Source: Burkholderiales bacterium (GTDB lineage: Bacteria; Pseudomonadota; Gammaproteobacteria; Burkholderiales; Burkholderiaceae_D). Taken from it: a stretch of DNA of 64,000 nucleotides. Location: the NCBI GenBank assembly GCA_016200895.1, contig JACQDX010000090.1, positions 1 to 64,000 on the forward strand. The letters run 5' to 3'. Positions 37,096-46,176 of the stretch are shown here, in pieces. The translations under genes and the position numbers were made by a program. How positions within the stretch are numbered: position 1 is the first letter of the stretch; each line of letters opens with the position of its first letter. Under the pieces are notes generated by a model. That model saw only the letters and a program-made list of their open reading frames with translations. It did not search any database and was not told the DNA's origin.

Positions 37096-37904
37096 CTAAA
37101 CTTCGAGCCTAAGGTCTTTCCGTATCCCGGCATCCATCAGGCCAACTGGTGCAAATGTCCGCAACAAGCGCAAGCGATACGCCAGGCTGCCAGCGGTGTA
37201 ACGCAATTTGGGGTGCTGTACGCTGGCAGCCTTCAACACAGTCTCAGCCACGACCTCGGGTCCCTCAGCTGTTTCCATTACTTCTTTAATCCTTTTATTC
37301 ACTGCGGCACGAATTTCGCGATACTCTTCCATCTTGGTGTCTGGTTCCAGCATGTTCGCGTCGAATGCTGTCCTGGTGTATGCAGGTCTATCACTGTGAC
37401 GCGGATACCTCTGGTGCGCAGTTCATGGTCCAGGGATTCGGAGTAAGCTTCGACTGCATGCTTGGTCGCAGCATACAAAGCCCCGTAAGGCATGGGCAAG
37501 AAGCCCAACACCGAACCGATGTTAATGATGCGACCTGTCCCCTGGCGTCGCATATGCGGCACGACTGCCTGCGTTACCCGCAAGAGCCCGAAAAAATTGG
37601 TATCAAAAATCGCTTGTGCTTGCGCTGTGGAGACCTCTTCCGCTCCGGCAGGGGCGATGCCAATCCCGGCATTATTGACAAGCAAGTCTATGCGCCCACT
37701 CAAGCGTAGCACCTCATTGACTGCTGCCGTGACAGATTCAACGCTGGTCACGTCCAATGCCAACATGTCGTAGGATCGTTCACCCGTTGCAGCTCCCCGG
37801 CGGCTGGTGCCATAGACTTTGTAGCCAGCTTTTGCCAGGCTCCTGGCAGTAGCTTCGCCTATGCCTTGCGAAGCACCTGTCACCAATGCAATTTTTTTAC
37901 TCAT
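37096..37904 (-). pseudogene. Short-chain dehydrogenase/reductase gene with a frameshift
   Basis: From the ATG at 37904 (GGAG 6 bp upstream) the frame reads an SDR: TGASQGIGEA cofactor loop, NNAG, and the catalytic YAATK with upstream Ser in IGSVLG. At about 37386 it runs from VTVID into LHTPGQHS and stops at 37299. The other frame reads AYTRTAFDANMLEPDTKMEEY and continues to 37096 with a normal SDR C-terminus. One extra C (GACCT to GACCCT) would restore VIDPAYTRTAFDANM. So a single-base deletion, real or from sequencing, splits the gene. All catalytic residues precede the break. A TetR-type operator lies at 37965-37988. Confidence 0.85.
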
Positions 37905-37964
37905 CATATTCTCCAATCTATAGGTTTGTGTATTCAGTGGGTACTAAGGCTTTAATTTCACTAT

Positions 37965-37988
37965 AAAATATGATGAACATCATATTTT
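37965..37988. promoter_or_regulatory. TetR-type operator upstream of the SDR gene
   Basis: A 24-bp palindrome with arms AAAATATGATG and CATCATATTTT around AA; the 14-bp core ATGATGAACATCAT (37970-37983) matches the sites at 30641 and 38627. It lies 61 bp before the SDR start. Confidence 0.8.
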
Positions 37989-38031
37989 AAAAAAACAAAA
38001 ACCAGCATAAGCTGGCAAACATTTACCTCAA

Positions 38032-38628
38032 TCAGATATCCGATGGGACAAGTTTTTTCCGCGCTGCCTCGAGAAAGCTTTCAGATAACTTGGGGTCATC
38101 AACAGCGCGTGCCAGCAACAAGGTACCAACCATGGTAGCGACCATCATCAGTGCCTGCTCATGCGCGCCAGGCTGCCCCCAATCTGGCAACTGACGTGCT
38201 ACGACATCTATCATCTCTTTGATACGCCGGGTAGCCGCACGCCGCACCTCCGGTGCCTGCCTGGGCATCTCCGAACCGAGAGCACTCACCGGACAACCAG
38301 TTTCTATGCTGGCGAAATGCTCGTTCGACAAATAGGCCTGTATCAGCGCCCGTAATGCCTGCTCTGGTGGCACGGCAGCAGCAATGCGGGTAGAAGCGGC
38401 TACTGCTTCTGCACCCGCTCTATCTGCAGCCTCGGCCAGTAATGCTTCGCGTGAGGCAAAATGACTGTAGAAGCCGCCGTGTGTCAAGCCCGCCTCCTTC
38501 ATGAGGTCAGCGACACCGGTACCATCATAGCCACTACGTCGTATTGCACGCGCAGCAACTTCAACGATACGTTCGTGTGTAATTTCCTTGCGGCTCGCGC
38601 CTTTTTGCTTAGATAAGTTATTTCCCAT
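38032..38628 (-). CDS. TetR/AcrR family repressor (paralogue 2)
   Basis: A regulator of about 198 residues from the ATG at 38628 (MGNNLSKQKGASRKE). The helix-turn-helix is RIVEVAARAIRRSGYDGTGVADLMKEAGLTHGGFYSHF, almost the same in the recognition helix as the TetR at 30.0-30.6 kb. A longer frame to 38670 exists, with ATGs at 38640 and 38637, but an operator-like palindrome covers that stretch. It is upstream of the SDR gene on the same strand with a 127-bp gap holding another operator, so control of SDR and itself is likely. Confidence 0.9.
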   Translation of the reverse strand: MGNNLSKQKGASRKEITHERIVEVAARAIRRSGYDGTGVADLMKEAGLTHGGFYSHFASREALLAEAADRAGAEAVAASTRIAAAVPPEQALRALIQAYLSNEHFASIETGCPVSALGSEMPRQAPEVRRAATRRIKEMIDVVARQLPDWGQPGAHEQALMMVATMVGTLLLARAVDDPKLSESFLEAARKKLVPSDI

Positions 38629-38640
38629 GATGGTCATCAT
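38627..38640. promoter_or_regulatory. TetR-type operator ATGATG-GT-CATCAT at the start of the second TetR gene
   Basis: A 14-bp palindrome overlapping the chosen start codon, with the same half-sites as the operators at 30641 and 37970. Its position suggests autoregulation, either of transcription from a promoter just upstream or of a leaderless message. Confidence 0.7.
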
Positions 38641-38832
38641 ATACCATTTCAGAGCGAAGTACTGGGCCACTCATTAAAAAAATCGAGAACTCAATTCATA
38701 AAGAGCGCGATGCCTGCCCAGCCTGGGGTGGACGGTTTCAAGTAAAGGAGAATATGGACGGACTGGTGATATTACATACATCACTCAACATGAGTCACTC
38801 TTGCGAAGAAAAAGTTTGACAGTTACGCAAAT

Positions 38833-38863
38833 AAAAAAAGGGTTCCAGCATCAACTGGAACCC
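38833..38863 (-). terminator. Intrinsic terminator after ompW
   Basis: On the minus strand a 9-bp perfect stem GGGTTCCAG/CTGGAACCC with a 6-base loop and a run of seven T, 40 bp after the ompW stop. Confidence 0.92.
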
Positions 38864-38903
38864 TCTTCATAAAGCTATGCAACTTAAGTTATCAGAAACC
38901 TTA

Positions 38904-39578
38904 TCAGAAGCTATAACCCAGTGACACGCAATATACAACAGGACGGAAATCAATCGTCGTTTTACGCTCGATACTGCCAGTCGTTGCTGTCAAGTCTGAT
39001 TTGACTTTAGCAGCCGCGATAGTTGCAGTAACAGACCAGCGCTCATCAAATTGATATTTGACACCTACCTGACCAGCCAGGCCAACGGAATCCTTCAAAT
39101 CAATCTTGGTTGGTCCACCGGTTGCAATATTACCTACTGCAGTCGATTTTGCATCGAAGAACTGGGTGTAGTTCAAACCAAGGCCGACAAATGGACGGAA
39201 AGTATCAGTCGGAGCACCAAAATTGTAGTTAAGGAAGAACGTAGGTGCACGTTGTTTGACTTTGGAAATAACACCGTAAGGTGCCAAAGTGCCGCGACCG
39301 GTCACTTCATGCTCAGGTGGGATACCAGCCACAAAATCAAAATCGAGATGATCATTGATCCTGCGGGAATAGCCCAGTGCCAGCGTAGTTGCATTCTGGA
39401 CGACCAGACCAGCCGGCTGTGGCGTCAGAAATGACGGGCCATTGCTGGTGAAATCCGGAGACTCGGAATGTACCTGCACATTGATGATACCTGCACGTAC
39501 GGTATTTTCAAAAGCATGCGCAGAAGAAACGCAGGCCAGACCAAACAGGGCACTGACAGCGAAATGAATTTTTTTCAT
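38904..39578 (-). CDS. OmpW family outer membrane protein
   Basis: A 224-residue eight-stranded outer membrane barrel with a signal peptide (MKKIHFAVSALFGLACVSSAHA). Family marks are NTVRAGIINVQVHSES near the N-terminus, FRPFVGLGLNYTQFFD, and a C-terminus VSLGYSF ending in Phe for barrel assembly. OmpW proteins form small hydrophobic channels. It follows the lipase-like gene by 14 bp on the same strand and ends in a strong terminator, so both are probably one transcript: a lipase with a hydrophobic-compound channel. Confidence 0.92.
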   Translation of the reverse strand: MKKIHFAVSALFGLACVSSAHAFENTVRAGIINVQVHSESPDFTSNGPSFLTPQPAGLVVQNATTLALGYSRRINDHLDFDFVAGIPPEHEVTGRGTLAPYGVISKVKQRAPTFFLNYNFGAPTDTFRPFVGLGLNYTQFFDAKSTAVGNIATGGPTKIDLKDSVGLAGQVGVKYQFDERWSVTATIAAAKVKSDLTATTGSIERKTTIDFRPVVYCVSLGYSF

Positions 39579-39592
39579 GATGGCGTCCTCTC

Positions 39593-41119
39593 TTATTTAG
39601 CCAAAACTTGCTGGAAGAAGGCGCGGGATGCGGCATTACAGAACGGTGGAACCAGAGTACCGTGGTACTGGCTGGCGACCGCTGTTGTCGGATCTACTTT
39701 GGCAGCGATAGCAGCATTGATCGCAGCAGTTTTGCTTTGGGCAAAGCCAACTTTAGCTGCAGCAAATGGATCCGCTGCGCTGGTTGGTGCAGAGTCCACG
39801 TCCAATACTGTCAGGGCTGCCGCTGGCAAACCTTTAGCCTGGAAGAAGCCTGCGGTTGCCTGAGTGCTGGCAAAGAACACAGTAGGATCTCCATTGCCGC
39901 CACACAGCATGACAGGTACATTAGGTACGTAGTTACGCAAATCGTTTCTCACGCCAGCCTTACGGAAAGCATTGGCAGGAGTACAGTTCAAAGGATCTGC
40001 AGGATTGACGTTGCAAGGATTTTTCTGTGCATCAGCCAGATAGGTATTGCGATAGCTGGTTTTTACCAGATTACCGTCACCAAAGAAAACTGAAAATGCG
40101 GGAGAAGACGCGCCTGGTAGAGAGTCTTTGGCAAACATGGCGTATGTTGGCAATTTACCGGTCGTAAACAAGTCATTGATAGTCAACGCACCTGGCAATA
40201 ATGTCTCTATGCCGGTTGCGAATTTGTCTTCATACACTTCGTTCGGGCTAGCATACAAACCGCCATAGGACTTTTGCCAGCTGGTCGTGATTAGCGGAAT
40301 GAAGACTGTGCCGCCTGCATTAGGGCTGCCTGCAAAAGTTGCGTCGCCCAACAAGGATATAGCGTAAGGGCCAGACATACCAGCCAGCGCGCTCACCTTG
40401 AATTCGGAAGCATAGGTTGTCTGCATGGCGCGTTGCGTTGCCATGGCAACATAACCACCTTGCGAATAACCGCTGATCACCAGCTTGCCAGAATCTTGCG
40501 CACCGATAGTTGCGAAAGCCTTGCGTGCAGCACGCAGGGAATCGACCATATCATTGGCTTGCTGTTCAGCATTCAGGTAAGGATGGTAAGTCAGTGCAGA
40601 AGTATCGTAACCTGCATAGTTAGGTGCAACGACGATAAAACCTTGCGCTGCATACATGGCTGCCATCAGGATGGCTTCTGAGTTATCACGCAGATTGGCC
40701 ATGTTGAAGGATTTTTCTACTGTCGTGCCATGGGCATACAGGATGACCGGACGTGGGCCGGTACATGCAGGGTCGCTGCCGGATGGAACCATGATGGCAC
40801 CAGTTGCGTCAGTCGCTTCATTAGCGCCGCCAACTGTAATGTACTTCATGTAGTAAGTACTGATTTCGCACTTGGGTGCACCGGTGAGTTGTGTCAAACC
40901 GGGTTTGGCAGCATCCAGTGAAGCCTTGAAGACGACAGGATCAAGCTTGGTCAAAGCTGGGCCACTTGCCTGGGGAATAGGCACCAGTACAGGTGGATTG
41001 GCGACCAGAGTGCCGCGAGTAGGTGTGTTATCGATGACTGGACCAGCACTACCACCGCCACCACAAGCCGTTAAAACGGCAGCAGAAAGCAGACCCAGTG
41101 CTATGTGAGTTTGACGCAT
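39593..41119 (-). CDS. Secreted alpha/beta-hydrolase lipoprotein (secretory lipase-like)
   Basis: A 508-residue hydrolase exported as a lipoprotein: LLSAAVLTACGGGGS is a clear lipobox with Cys19. The oxyanion region is PVILYAHGTT, the nucleophile elbow is GYSQGG with Ser in the middle, and Asp and His follow toward the C-terminus (GNGDPTVF; YHGTL). It resembles the secretory lipase (LIP)/PHB-depolymerase-like group. Its upstream region carries GAACG-AG-CGTTC palindromes, possible sites for a TetR-type regulator. It is co-directional with ompW. Confidence 0.85.
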   Translation of the reverse strand: MRQTHIALGLLSAAVLTACGGGGSAGPVIDNTPTRGTLVANPPVLVPIPQASGPALTKLDPVVFKASLDAAKPGLTQLTGAPKCEISTYYMKYITVGGANEATDATGAIMVPSGSDPACTGPRPVILYAHGTTVEKSFNMANLRDNSEAILMAAMYAAQGFIVVAPNYAGYDTSALTYHPYLNAEQQANDMVDSLRAARKAFATIGAQDSGKLVISGYSQGGYVAMATQRAMQTTYASEFKVSALAGMSGPYAISLLGDATFAGSPNAGGTVFIPLITTSWQKSYGGLYASPNEVYEDKFATGIETLLPGALTINDLFTTGKLPTYAMFAKDSLPGASSPAFSVFFGDGNLVKTSYRNTYLADAQKNPCNVNPADPLNCTPANAFRKAGVRNDLRNYVPNVPVMLCGGNGDPTVFFASTQATAGFFQAKGLPAAALTVLDVDSAPTSAADPFAAAKVGFAQSKTAAINAAIAAKVDPTTAVASQYHGTLVPPFCNAASRAFFQQVLAK

Positions 41120-41180
41120 TGTTGTCTCCTGTTAAGTATTTTTTGCAAGTCAGTAGATTTAACCAGCACCATATAAAATG

Positions 41181-41192
41181 GAACGAGCGTTC
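41181..41192. promoter_or_regulatory. Palindrome GAACG-AG-CGTTC upstream of the lipase gene
   Basis: A 12-bp palindrome with perfect 5-bp arms, 62 bp before the lipase start. A degenerate second copy GAACGAGCGCTT lies at 41400-41411. The regulator is not in the window. Confidence 0.5.
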
Positions 41193-41338
41193 TAAAACTT
41201 AGCAGGTAGTATGTCATTTACGCAATTTGATGAATAGCGAAAATTTCACATCTAGAGTAAACACTCTTAAAAAATTAGCCTGAACTTGCCCCAGGGATTT
41301 TCCATGCGGGGCAAATACAACACTCTTAAAAATTCAAG

Positions 41339-41367
41339 AAAAAAGAGACCAGAACAACGTCTCTTTT
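41339..41367 (-). terminator. Intrinsic terminator downstream of the RND operon
   Basis: Minus-strand stem AAAAGAGAC/GTCTCTTTT with a 9-base loop and a T-run. It lies about 190 bp after the RND stop, beyond the inserted repeat element. Confidence 0.8.
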
Positions 41368-41433
41368 CCCGGGCGGCAAGTATACCTTTTCCTATATCTG
41401 AACGAGCGCTTTAATCCGCCGATATTTATATAT

Positions 41434-41534
41434 AGGACTTACGCAAAATTGTCCCAGCAAGGCGTAGCGACGAAGACAGTACTTTAGTACGACTAGGAGC
41501 TGCAACGCAGCTGGGGCGGTTTTGCGCAAGTCCT
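41434..41534 (+). repeat. Palindromic MITE-like element, full copy
   Basis: A 101-bp copy nearly identical to copy B at 12803-12903, with the same arms, the core CGACGAAGACAGTACTTTAG and the inner hairpin AGCTGC-AAC-GCAGCT. Flanks TATATA (41427-41432) and AATATA (41535-41540) match at 5 of 6. It is inserted 20 bp after the RND stop codon. Confidence 0.88.
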
Positions 41535-41554
41535 AATATAGTTATTTTTATGAA

Positions 41555-44500
41555 TTAGTCTTTGGCTACCGGAACTGCAGCACCAGCCATACCCATCGCA
41601 TCTGCCACATTGATCGTCGCTGTGGCCGGTTTGACCTCTGGTTCATGATAGGCAAAATATGCTTTCGCCTTTTTGCCCAGATTATCAAGATAAGTATAGG
41701 CAATCGGAACGACCAGCAAAGTCAGCAGGGTCGAGGTGATGATGCCGCCTATCACCGCTCTGCCCATCGGTGCCTGGGTTTCTGCTCCATCACTGATACC
41801 CATGGCCATGGGCAACATGCCAAAGATCATGGCCAGCGTCGTCATCATGATGGGACGCAAGCGTACCTGTCCAGCGGCCAGTACCGCGTCAAACTGGTTC
41901 ATGCCCTGCTTTTGCGCCTGATTGATAAAATCAACCAGCAAAATCGCATTCTTGGTCACCAGGCCCATGAGCATGATGAAACCAATGATGGAGAAAATAT
42001 TCAGCGTGCTGCCAGTAATCAGCAAAGCCAGCAAGACACCGATCAGGGAAAACGGCAGCGCCGTCATGATCGCCAGTGGTTGCAGGAAGCTGCCGAATTG
42101 CGAAGCCAAAATCAGGTAAATAAAGATTACCGCTATGCCCAGCGCAGCCACAGCAGCACTGAAAGACTCTTGCATTTCCCTGGTCTGCCCACCGATATCG
42201 AAACGATAGCCCGGGGGCAGCTCTATGGTCTTCACCAGTTTCTGTACTTCAGCACCTACGTCACCGGCAGGACGCCCTTCGACGTTGGCATAAATCGCTG
42301 CCCTGCGCTGCAAGTCCTGGCGCTTGATGACACGCGGGCTGGTGCTGGGAACAAATTGCACGACCTGGCGCAATGGCACCATCATGGGTTTGCCATTTGC
42401 ATCTATCTTGCTACTAGCCAGTGACAAATCTGCCAGGTCAGAAATTTTTTGCCTGCCTGATTTGGGCAATTGCACATTGATTTCATAATTCTGACCATCC
42501 GGTGCCAGCCATTGACCCAAGGTATCACCTGCAACAAAGGGGCGCAGAGCTGAACCTATCTGCTGTACCGACAAGCCCAGGTCATTAGCCAGTTCATTAT
42601 TGACCTTGACCAGGACAGTGGGATTAGCACCGGTCAGACTGCTCTCAAGGTCAGCGATACCTTTGATGGCTGCCATTTTTTTCATGACGCTATCGATGAC
42701 ATCCTGCAGCTTGTCAGCATCTGGCCCAAGTATCGCCACATAGATAGGCTTATCAAAACCCACAGCCATTTCTATGCCAGGTATGCTTTTCAAACGCTCT
42801 CGGATTTGCATCTCCATCTGCTTTTGCGGTTTGCGATGGGTGATGCGCTTCTCGCTGAGCTTCATATTGATTTGCGCGGTATTTCTTTCATTCTCGATAC
42901 CGACCGAAGTATTGATGGTCTGGATATCTTTCATCTCTTTGAGAACAGCCTCCACCTGCCGGGTTTTATCATCGGTATATTGCAGGCTGGAGCCGACCGG
43001 GGTTTTCAGGTTGATGGTGATCTGGCCTTCATCGGCCTCTGGAACAAATTCGGTTCCTATCATGGGCACCAGGAAAATACTGCCGACAAAAAGCGCGGTC
43101 GCCAGCAACAAGGTGGTTTTACGCTTGCGTAAGACCAGTTGCAATAATTTGCCATAGATGACGTGCAGCTTGTCGATGACATGTTCTATCCCACCCATGA
43201 ACGTTGCCAGCCAGGGCAAGCGTTTGAAACGGCCTTCTTCCGGATCACGCCACACCGATGACAGCATGGGGTCGAGCGTGAAGCTGACAAACAGCGACAC
43301 CAGCACTGCCACGGTCACTGTAATACCGAACTGGAAAAAGAATTTGCCTATCATGCCCTTCATGAAAGCCACAGGCACGAACACGGCAACAATGGCAAAG
43401 GTCGTGGCCATCACCGCCAGGCCAATTTCATTGGTACCATCTTCTGCTGCCTGCTTGTGCCCCTTGCCCATGCCCAGATGCCGCACAATATTTTCACGCA
43501 CGACGATGGCATCATCAATCAGCAAACCTATGCAAAGCGAAAGCGCCATCATGGTCAGGAAATTCAGAGTAAACCCAAATGCCTTGAGCGCGATAAAGGT
43601 GGCAATCACCGAGATAGGCAAAGTCAGGCCAGTGATGATGGTGCTGCGCCACGAATGCAGGAACAGAAAGACGATCAACACCGTCAGACCGGCGCCTTCG
43701 AGTATGGTTTCTTTCACGCCGTCAAGAGAGTGCCTGACAAAATCAGCATTGTTTTCACTGACTGTCATCTGCACATCTTTGGGCAAGCGTGTTTTGAGAT
43801 CAGCAATCGCTTCTATGATGCCGTCCCCCACCTCAACGATATTCGCATCCTGTATCTTGCTGATGGCAACGGCAACCGACCTTTGCCCATTCACGCGCGA
43901 GATGGAATATTCTTCCCTCTCACCATCCTGCACTTCAGCAATCTGCTCCAGATAGACAGGTGCGCCAGCACGGCGGGCGACGATGATTTTATTGAAGCCG
44001 CGGGTATCTGTAATCTTGGCTTCCAGCCTGACCAACTGATCTTGTGAGCCACGGGTAATCAAACCCGCTGGCATGTTTTGATTGGTTGTTTGTATCGCAG
44101 TCAGCACTTCATTGACGCCAATATGATTGGCTGCCATGCGGTCAGGCAAGAGCTTGACCTGCACCTGGCGCACCACTGCACCACGCACATCGACCCTGCC
44201 AACACCTGGCACGCTTTGTAATTTCTTGACGATGATCTGGTCCGTCATATTTGACAGGTCACGCAAGCTGCGTTCGCCAGAACTGATCGCCATTTGCACC
44301 ACCGGGCGGCCATTACCATCGCCGCCCTTGACGATGAACGGATCTTTTACATCACGTGGGAAGCTGGGGCGTATCTGGGCAACTTTATCGCGCACTTCCT
44401 GCAAGACCTTGTCGCCATTTACCGACAACTGAAACTCTATCCAGATACCGGCACGGCCTTCATAAGAACTGGCCATGATGCGCTTGACGCCACTGATGGT

Positions 44501-44716
44501 ATTGACGACATTTTCGACCGGCTTGGTGATATCGTTCTCAACGATTTCTGGGGAAGCACCGGGATACATCACTTCCATCCAGACGCCGGGCGACTCCACA
44601 TTGGGCATGTTTTCAAGGCCCAGGCCCTTATAGGAAAAAATACCCAGCACCATCAGGCCGACCATGATCATGGTGGCAAATACCGGGTTTTGTATACTTA
44701 CTTTGGTCATCCACAT
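41555..44716 (-). CDS. RND efflux permease (HAE1/AcrB-like)
   Basis: A 1053-residue inner-membrane pump subunit, full family length, with the internal duplication of two six-helix bundles and large periplasmic loops. The start KVSIQNPVFATMIMVGLMVLG and the helix-4 sequence GLLIDDAIVVRENIVRH with the Asp-Asp proton-relay pair are diagnostic. FxAIRPSFP-type porter segments and YPGASPEIVENDITKPVE are also present. Sequence type suggests drug or hydrophobic-compound efflux rather than metal efflux. The adaptor gene precedes it by 3 bp. No TolC-like gene is in the operon. Confidence 0.94.
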   Translation of the reverse strand: MWMTKVSIQNPVFATMIMVGLMVLGIFSYKGLGLENMPNVESPGVWMEVMYPGASPEIVENDITKPVENVVNTISGVKRIMASSYEGRAGIWIEFQLSVNGDKVLQEVRDKVAQIRPSFPRDVKDPFIVKGGDGNGRPVVQMAISSGERSLRDLSNMTDQIIVKKLQSVPGVGRVDVRGAVVRQVQVKLLPDRMAANHIGVNEVLTAIQTTNQNMPAGLITRGSQDQLVRLEAKITDTRGFNKIIVARRAGAPVYLEQIAEVQDGEREEYSISRVNGQRSVAVAISKIQDANIVEVGDGIIEAIADLKTRLPKDVQMTVSENNADFVRHSLDGVKETILEGAGLTVLIVFLFLHSWRSTIITGLTLPISVIATFIALKAFGFTLNFLTMMALSLCIGLLIDDAIVVRENIVRHLGMGKGHKQAAEDGTNEIGLAVMATTFAIVAVFVPVAFMKGMIGKFFFQFGITVTVAVLVSLFVSFTLDPMLSSVWRDPEEGRFKRLPWLATFMGGIEHVIDKLHVIYGKLLQLVLRKRKTTLLLATALFVGSIFLVPMIGTEFVPEADEGQITINLKTPVGSSLQYTDDKTRQVEAVLKEMKDIQTINTSVGIENERNTAQINMKLSEKRITHRKPQKQMEMQIRERLKSIPGIEMAVGFDKPIYVAILGPDADKLQDVIDSVMKKMAAIKGIADLESSLTGANPTVLVKVNNELANDLGLSVQQIGSALRPFVAGDTLGQWLAPDGQNYEINVQLPKSGRQKISDLADLSLASSKIDANGKPMMVPLRQVVQFVPSTSPRVIKRQDLQRRAAIYANVEGRPAGDVGAEVQKLVKTIELPPGYRFDIGGQTREMQESFSAAVAALGIAVIFIYLILASQFGSFLQPLAIMTALPFSLIGVLLALLITGSTLNIFSIIGFIMLMGLVTKNAILLVDFINQAQKQGMNQFDAVLAAGQVRLRPIMMTTLAMIFGMLPMAMGISDGAETQAPMGRAVIGGIITSTLLTLLVVPIAYTYLDNLGKKAKAYFAYHEPEVKPATATINVADAMGMAGAAVPVAKD

Positions 44717-44719
44717 GGC

Positions 44720-45901
44720 TTAGACTTTCGACGCTGCATTGGACTTGGGCATCTTTACCTTGCTACCTGCTTTTACGCCATCCAGGCGAGAAGAAATCAG
44801 CACGGCTCCGGCTTCCAGCCCCTGCACAATTTGCACTTTACCTTCGTCATCGCTGCGCAAACCAAGTTTGACGGTTTGCATCTTTACCTGCTCATTGATG
44901 ATTTGATAGACGACATCACCACCATTGACTTGCCGCACCGCTGTCAGCGGTACTGTCGTGGCTGCCGCTGATTTTTCCAATACCAGACTGCCCTTGGCGA
45001 ACATGCCGCCCCGCAATGCTGCATCTGCATTGTCAACAGCCACATACACCATCATGGAACGAGAACCTACTTCTGTCGCAGGATTAATGCGTGCCACCTT
45101 GCCGGCAAATTCGCGGCCACCAAAACCATCAACCTGGAACACCACTTTTTGTCCCGCCTTTACCCTGGGGATTTCACTGGCGGGCACTTGTGCTTCCAGC
45201 GTCATATGACTGAGATTGACGATGCTATACAAGGCAGTATCAGGCGAAACTTTTTCACCCGGCTGCACATGACGCTTACTGATGAAACCATCCAGTGGCG
45301 AGCGCACCAGAGTATCGGCCAGCGCCAGTTGCGCGACCTGCTTTTGTGACATCGCAGACTTCAGGCTGGCTTGTGCCAACTCCAGGCCATTGTGCGTCGT
45401 GTCGTAAGCATTTTGCGAGATATAGTTTTGCTTTAGCAGGGTCTCATTCGACACACGGTTCTTTTGCGCCAGTGCCAGCCTGGCCTGGGCTTCATCCACT
45501 GCAGCTTCTTGCGTGGTCAGGCGCGCATGCAAATCAGCGGCAGTAAAGCGGGCAATGATCTGGCCTTTTCGTACTGCCACACCTTCTTGCAAAGGTGCCT
45601 CTGCCACTTCGGCAATGACTTTGGCGCGAATGGTTACCTGACTTTCTGGCACCAGCGAACCGGAGATGGGTAATTGGGTCGATAATTCCTTGAGTTCAGC
45701 GCTGGTAATATCGGCAGCAGCCAATTCATAGACTATTTCCTTGTCTGCCTGTTTTTTTTCATTGGTGCTGGCCTGTGCAGTCATCTTGCTGGAATAGACC
45801 ATCCAAAGCGCACTACAAATTGCCACTGCAACAACAGTCATGACTGGAGTACGCCATTGAATTTGGCCATGGGCATTACGAAAGCGAAATTTGTTTTGCA
45901 T
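44720..45901 (-). CDS. RND efflux periplasmic adaptor (membrane fusion protein)
   Basis: A 393-residue adaptor. An N-terminal membrane anchor lies at about 20-37 without a lipobox. The lipoyl half-motifs appear in VTIRAKVIAEVAEAPLQEGVAVRKGQ and DTLVRSPLDGFISKRHVQPGEKVS, separated by an alpha-helical hairpin (about 110-165), and a beta-barrel domain follows. It joins the RND permease to an outer membrane channel. First gene of the two-gene pump operon. Confidence 0.93.
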   Translation of the reverse strand: MQNKFRFRNAHGQIQWRTPVMTVVAVAICSALWMVYSSKMTAQASTNEKKQADKEIVYELAAADITSAELKELSTQLPISGSLVPESQVTIRAKVIAEVAEAPLQEGVAVRKGQIIARFTAADLHARLTTQEAAVDEAQARLALAQKNRVSNETLLKQNYISQNAYDTTHNGLELAQASLKSAMSQKQVAQLALADTLVRSPLDGFISKRHVQPGEKVSPDTALYSIVNLSHMTLEAQVPASEIPRVKAGQKVVFQVDGFGGREFAGKVARINPATEVGSRSMMVYVAVDNADAALRGGMFAKGSLVLEKSAAATTVPLTAVRQVNGGDVVYQIINEQVKMQTVKLGLRSDDEGKVQIVQGLEAGAVLISSRLDGVKAGSKVKMPKSNAASKV

Positions 45902-45962
45902 GATGAAAATATTCCAGTGTGAGTGCGCTATATCCGCGCTGCCGCCAGGCAGGCCAGACTTA

Positions 45963-46064
45963 GAGGCTGATGTAAAATTAAGATGGCCAGGCGTCGCCGA
46001 CGAAGACAGTATTTTAGTACGGCAAGGCGGCGCAACAACGCCAGGTTAATTTTGCAACAACCTC
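45963..46064. repeat. Variant palindromic element sharing only the core of the AGGACTT family
   Basis: A 102-bp inverted-repeat element whose ends differ from the others (GAGGCTGATGTAAAATTAAG at the left, TTAATTTTGCAACAACCTC at the right; arms pair at most positions), but whose middle, CGACGAAGACAGTATTTTAG followed by TACGGC, matches the family core. No direct repeats are evident at its ends. It lies between the adaptor gene start and the DoxX gene. Confidence 0.7.
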
Positions 46065-46176
46065 GTTGTTTAGCGATTTGACTGAAATGTAGATGATAAG
46101 TTCATCAAATAATAGTCAAAAAAGAGGCCTGCGTCAGCAGGCCTCTTAGAATTTCAATTTAGTATTAGTAGTCAGT

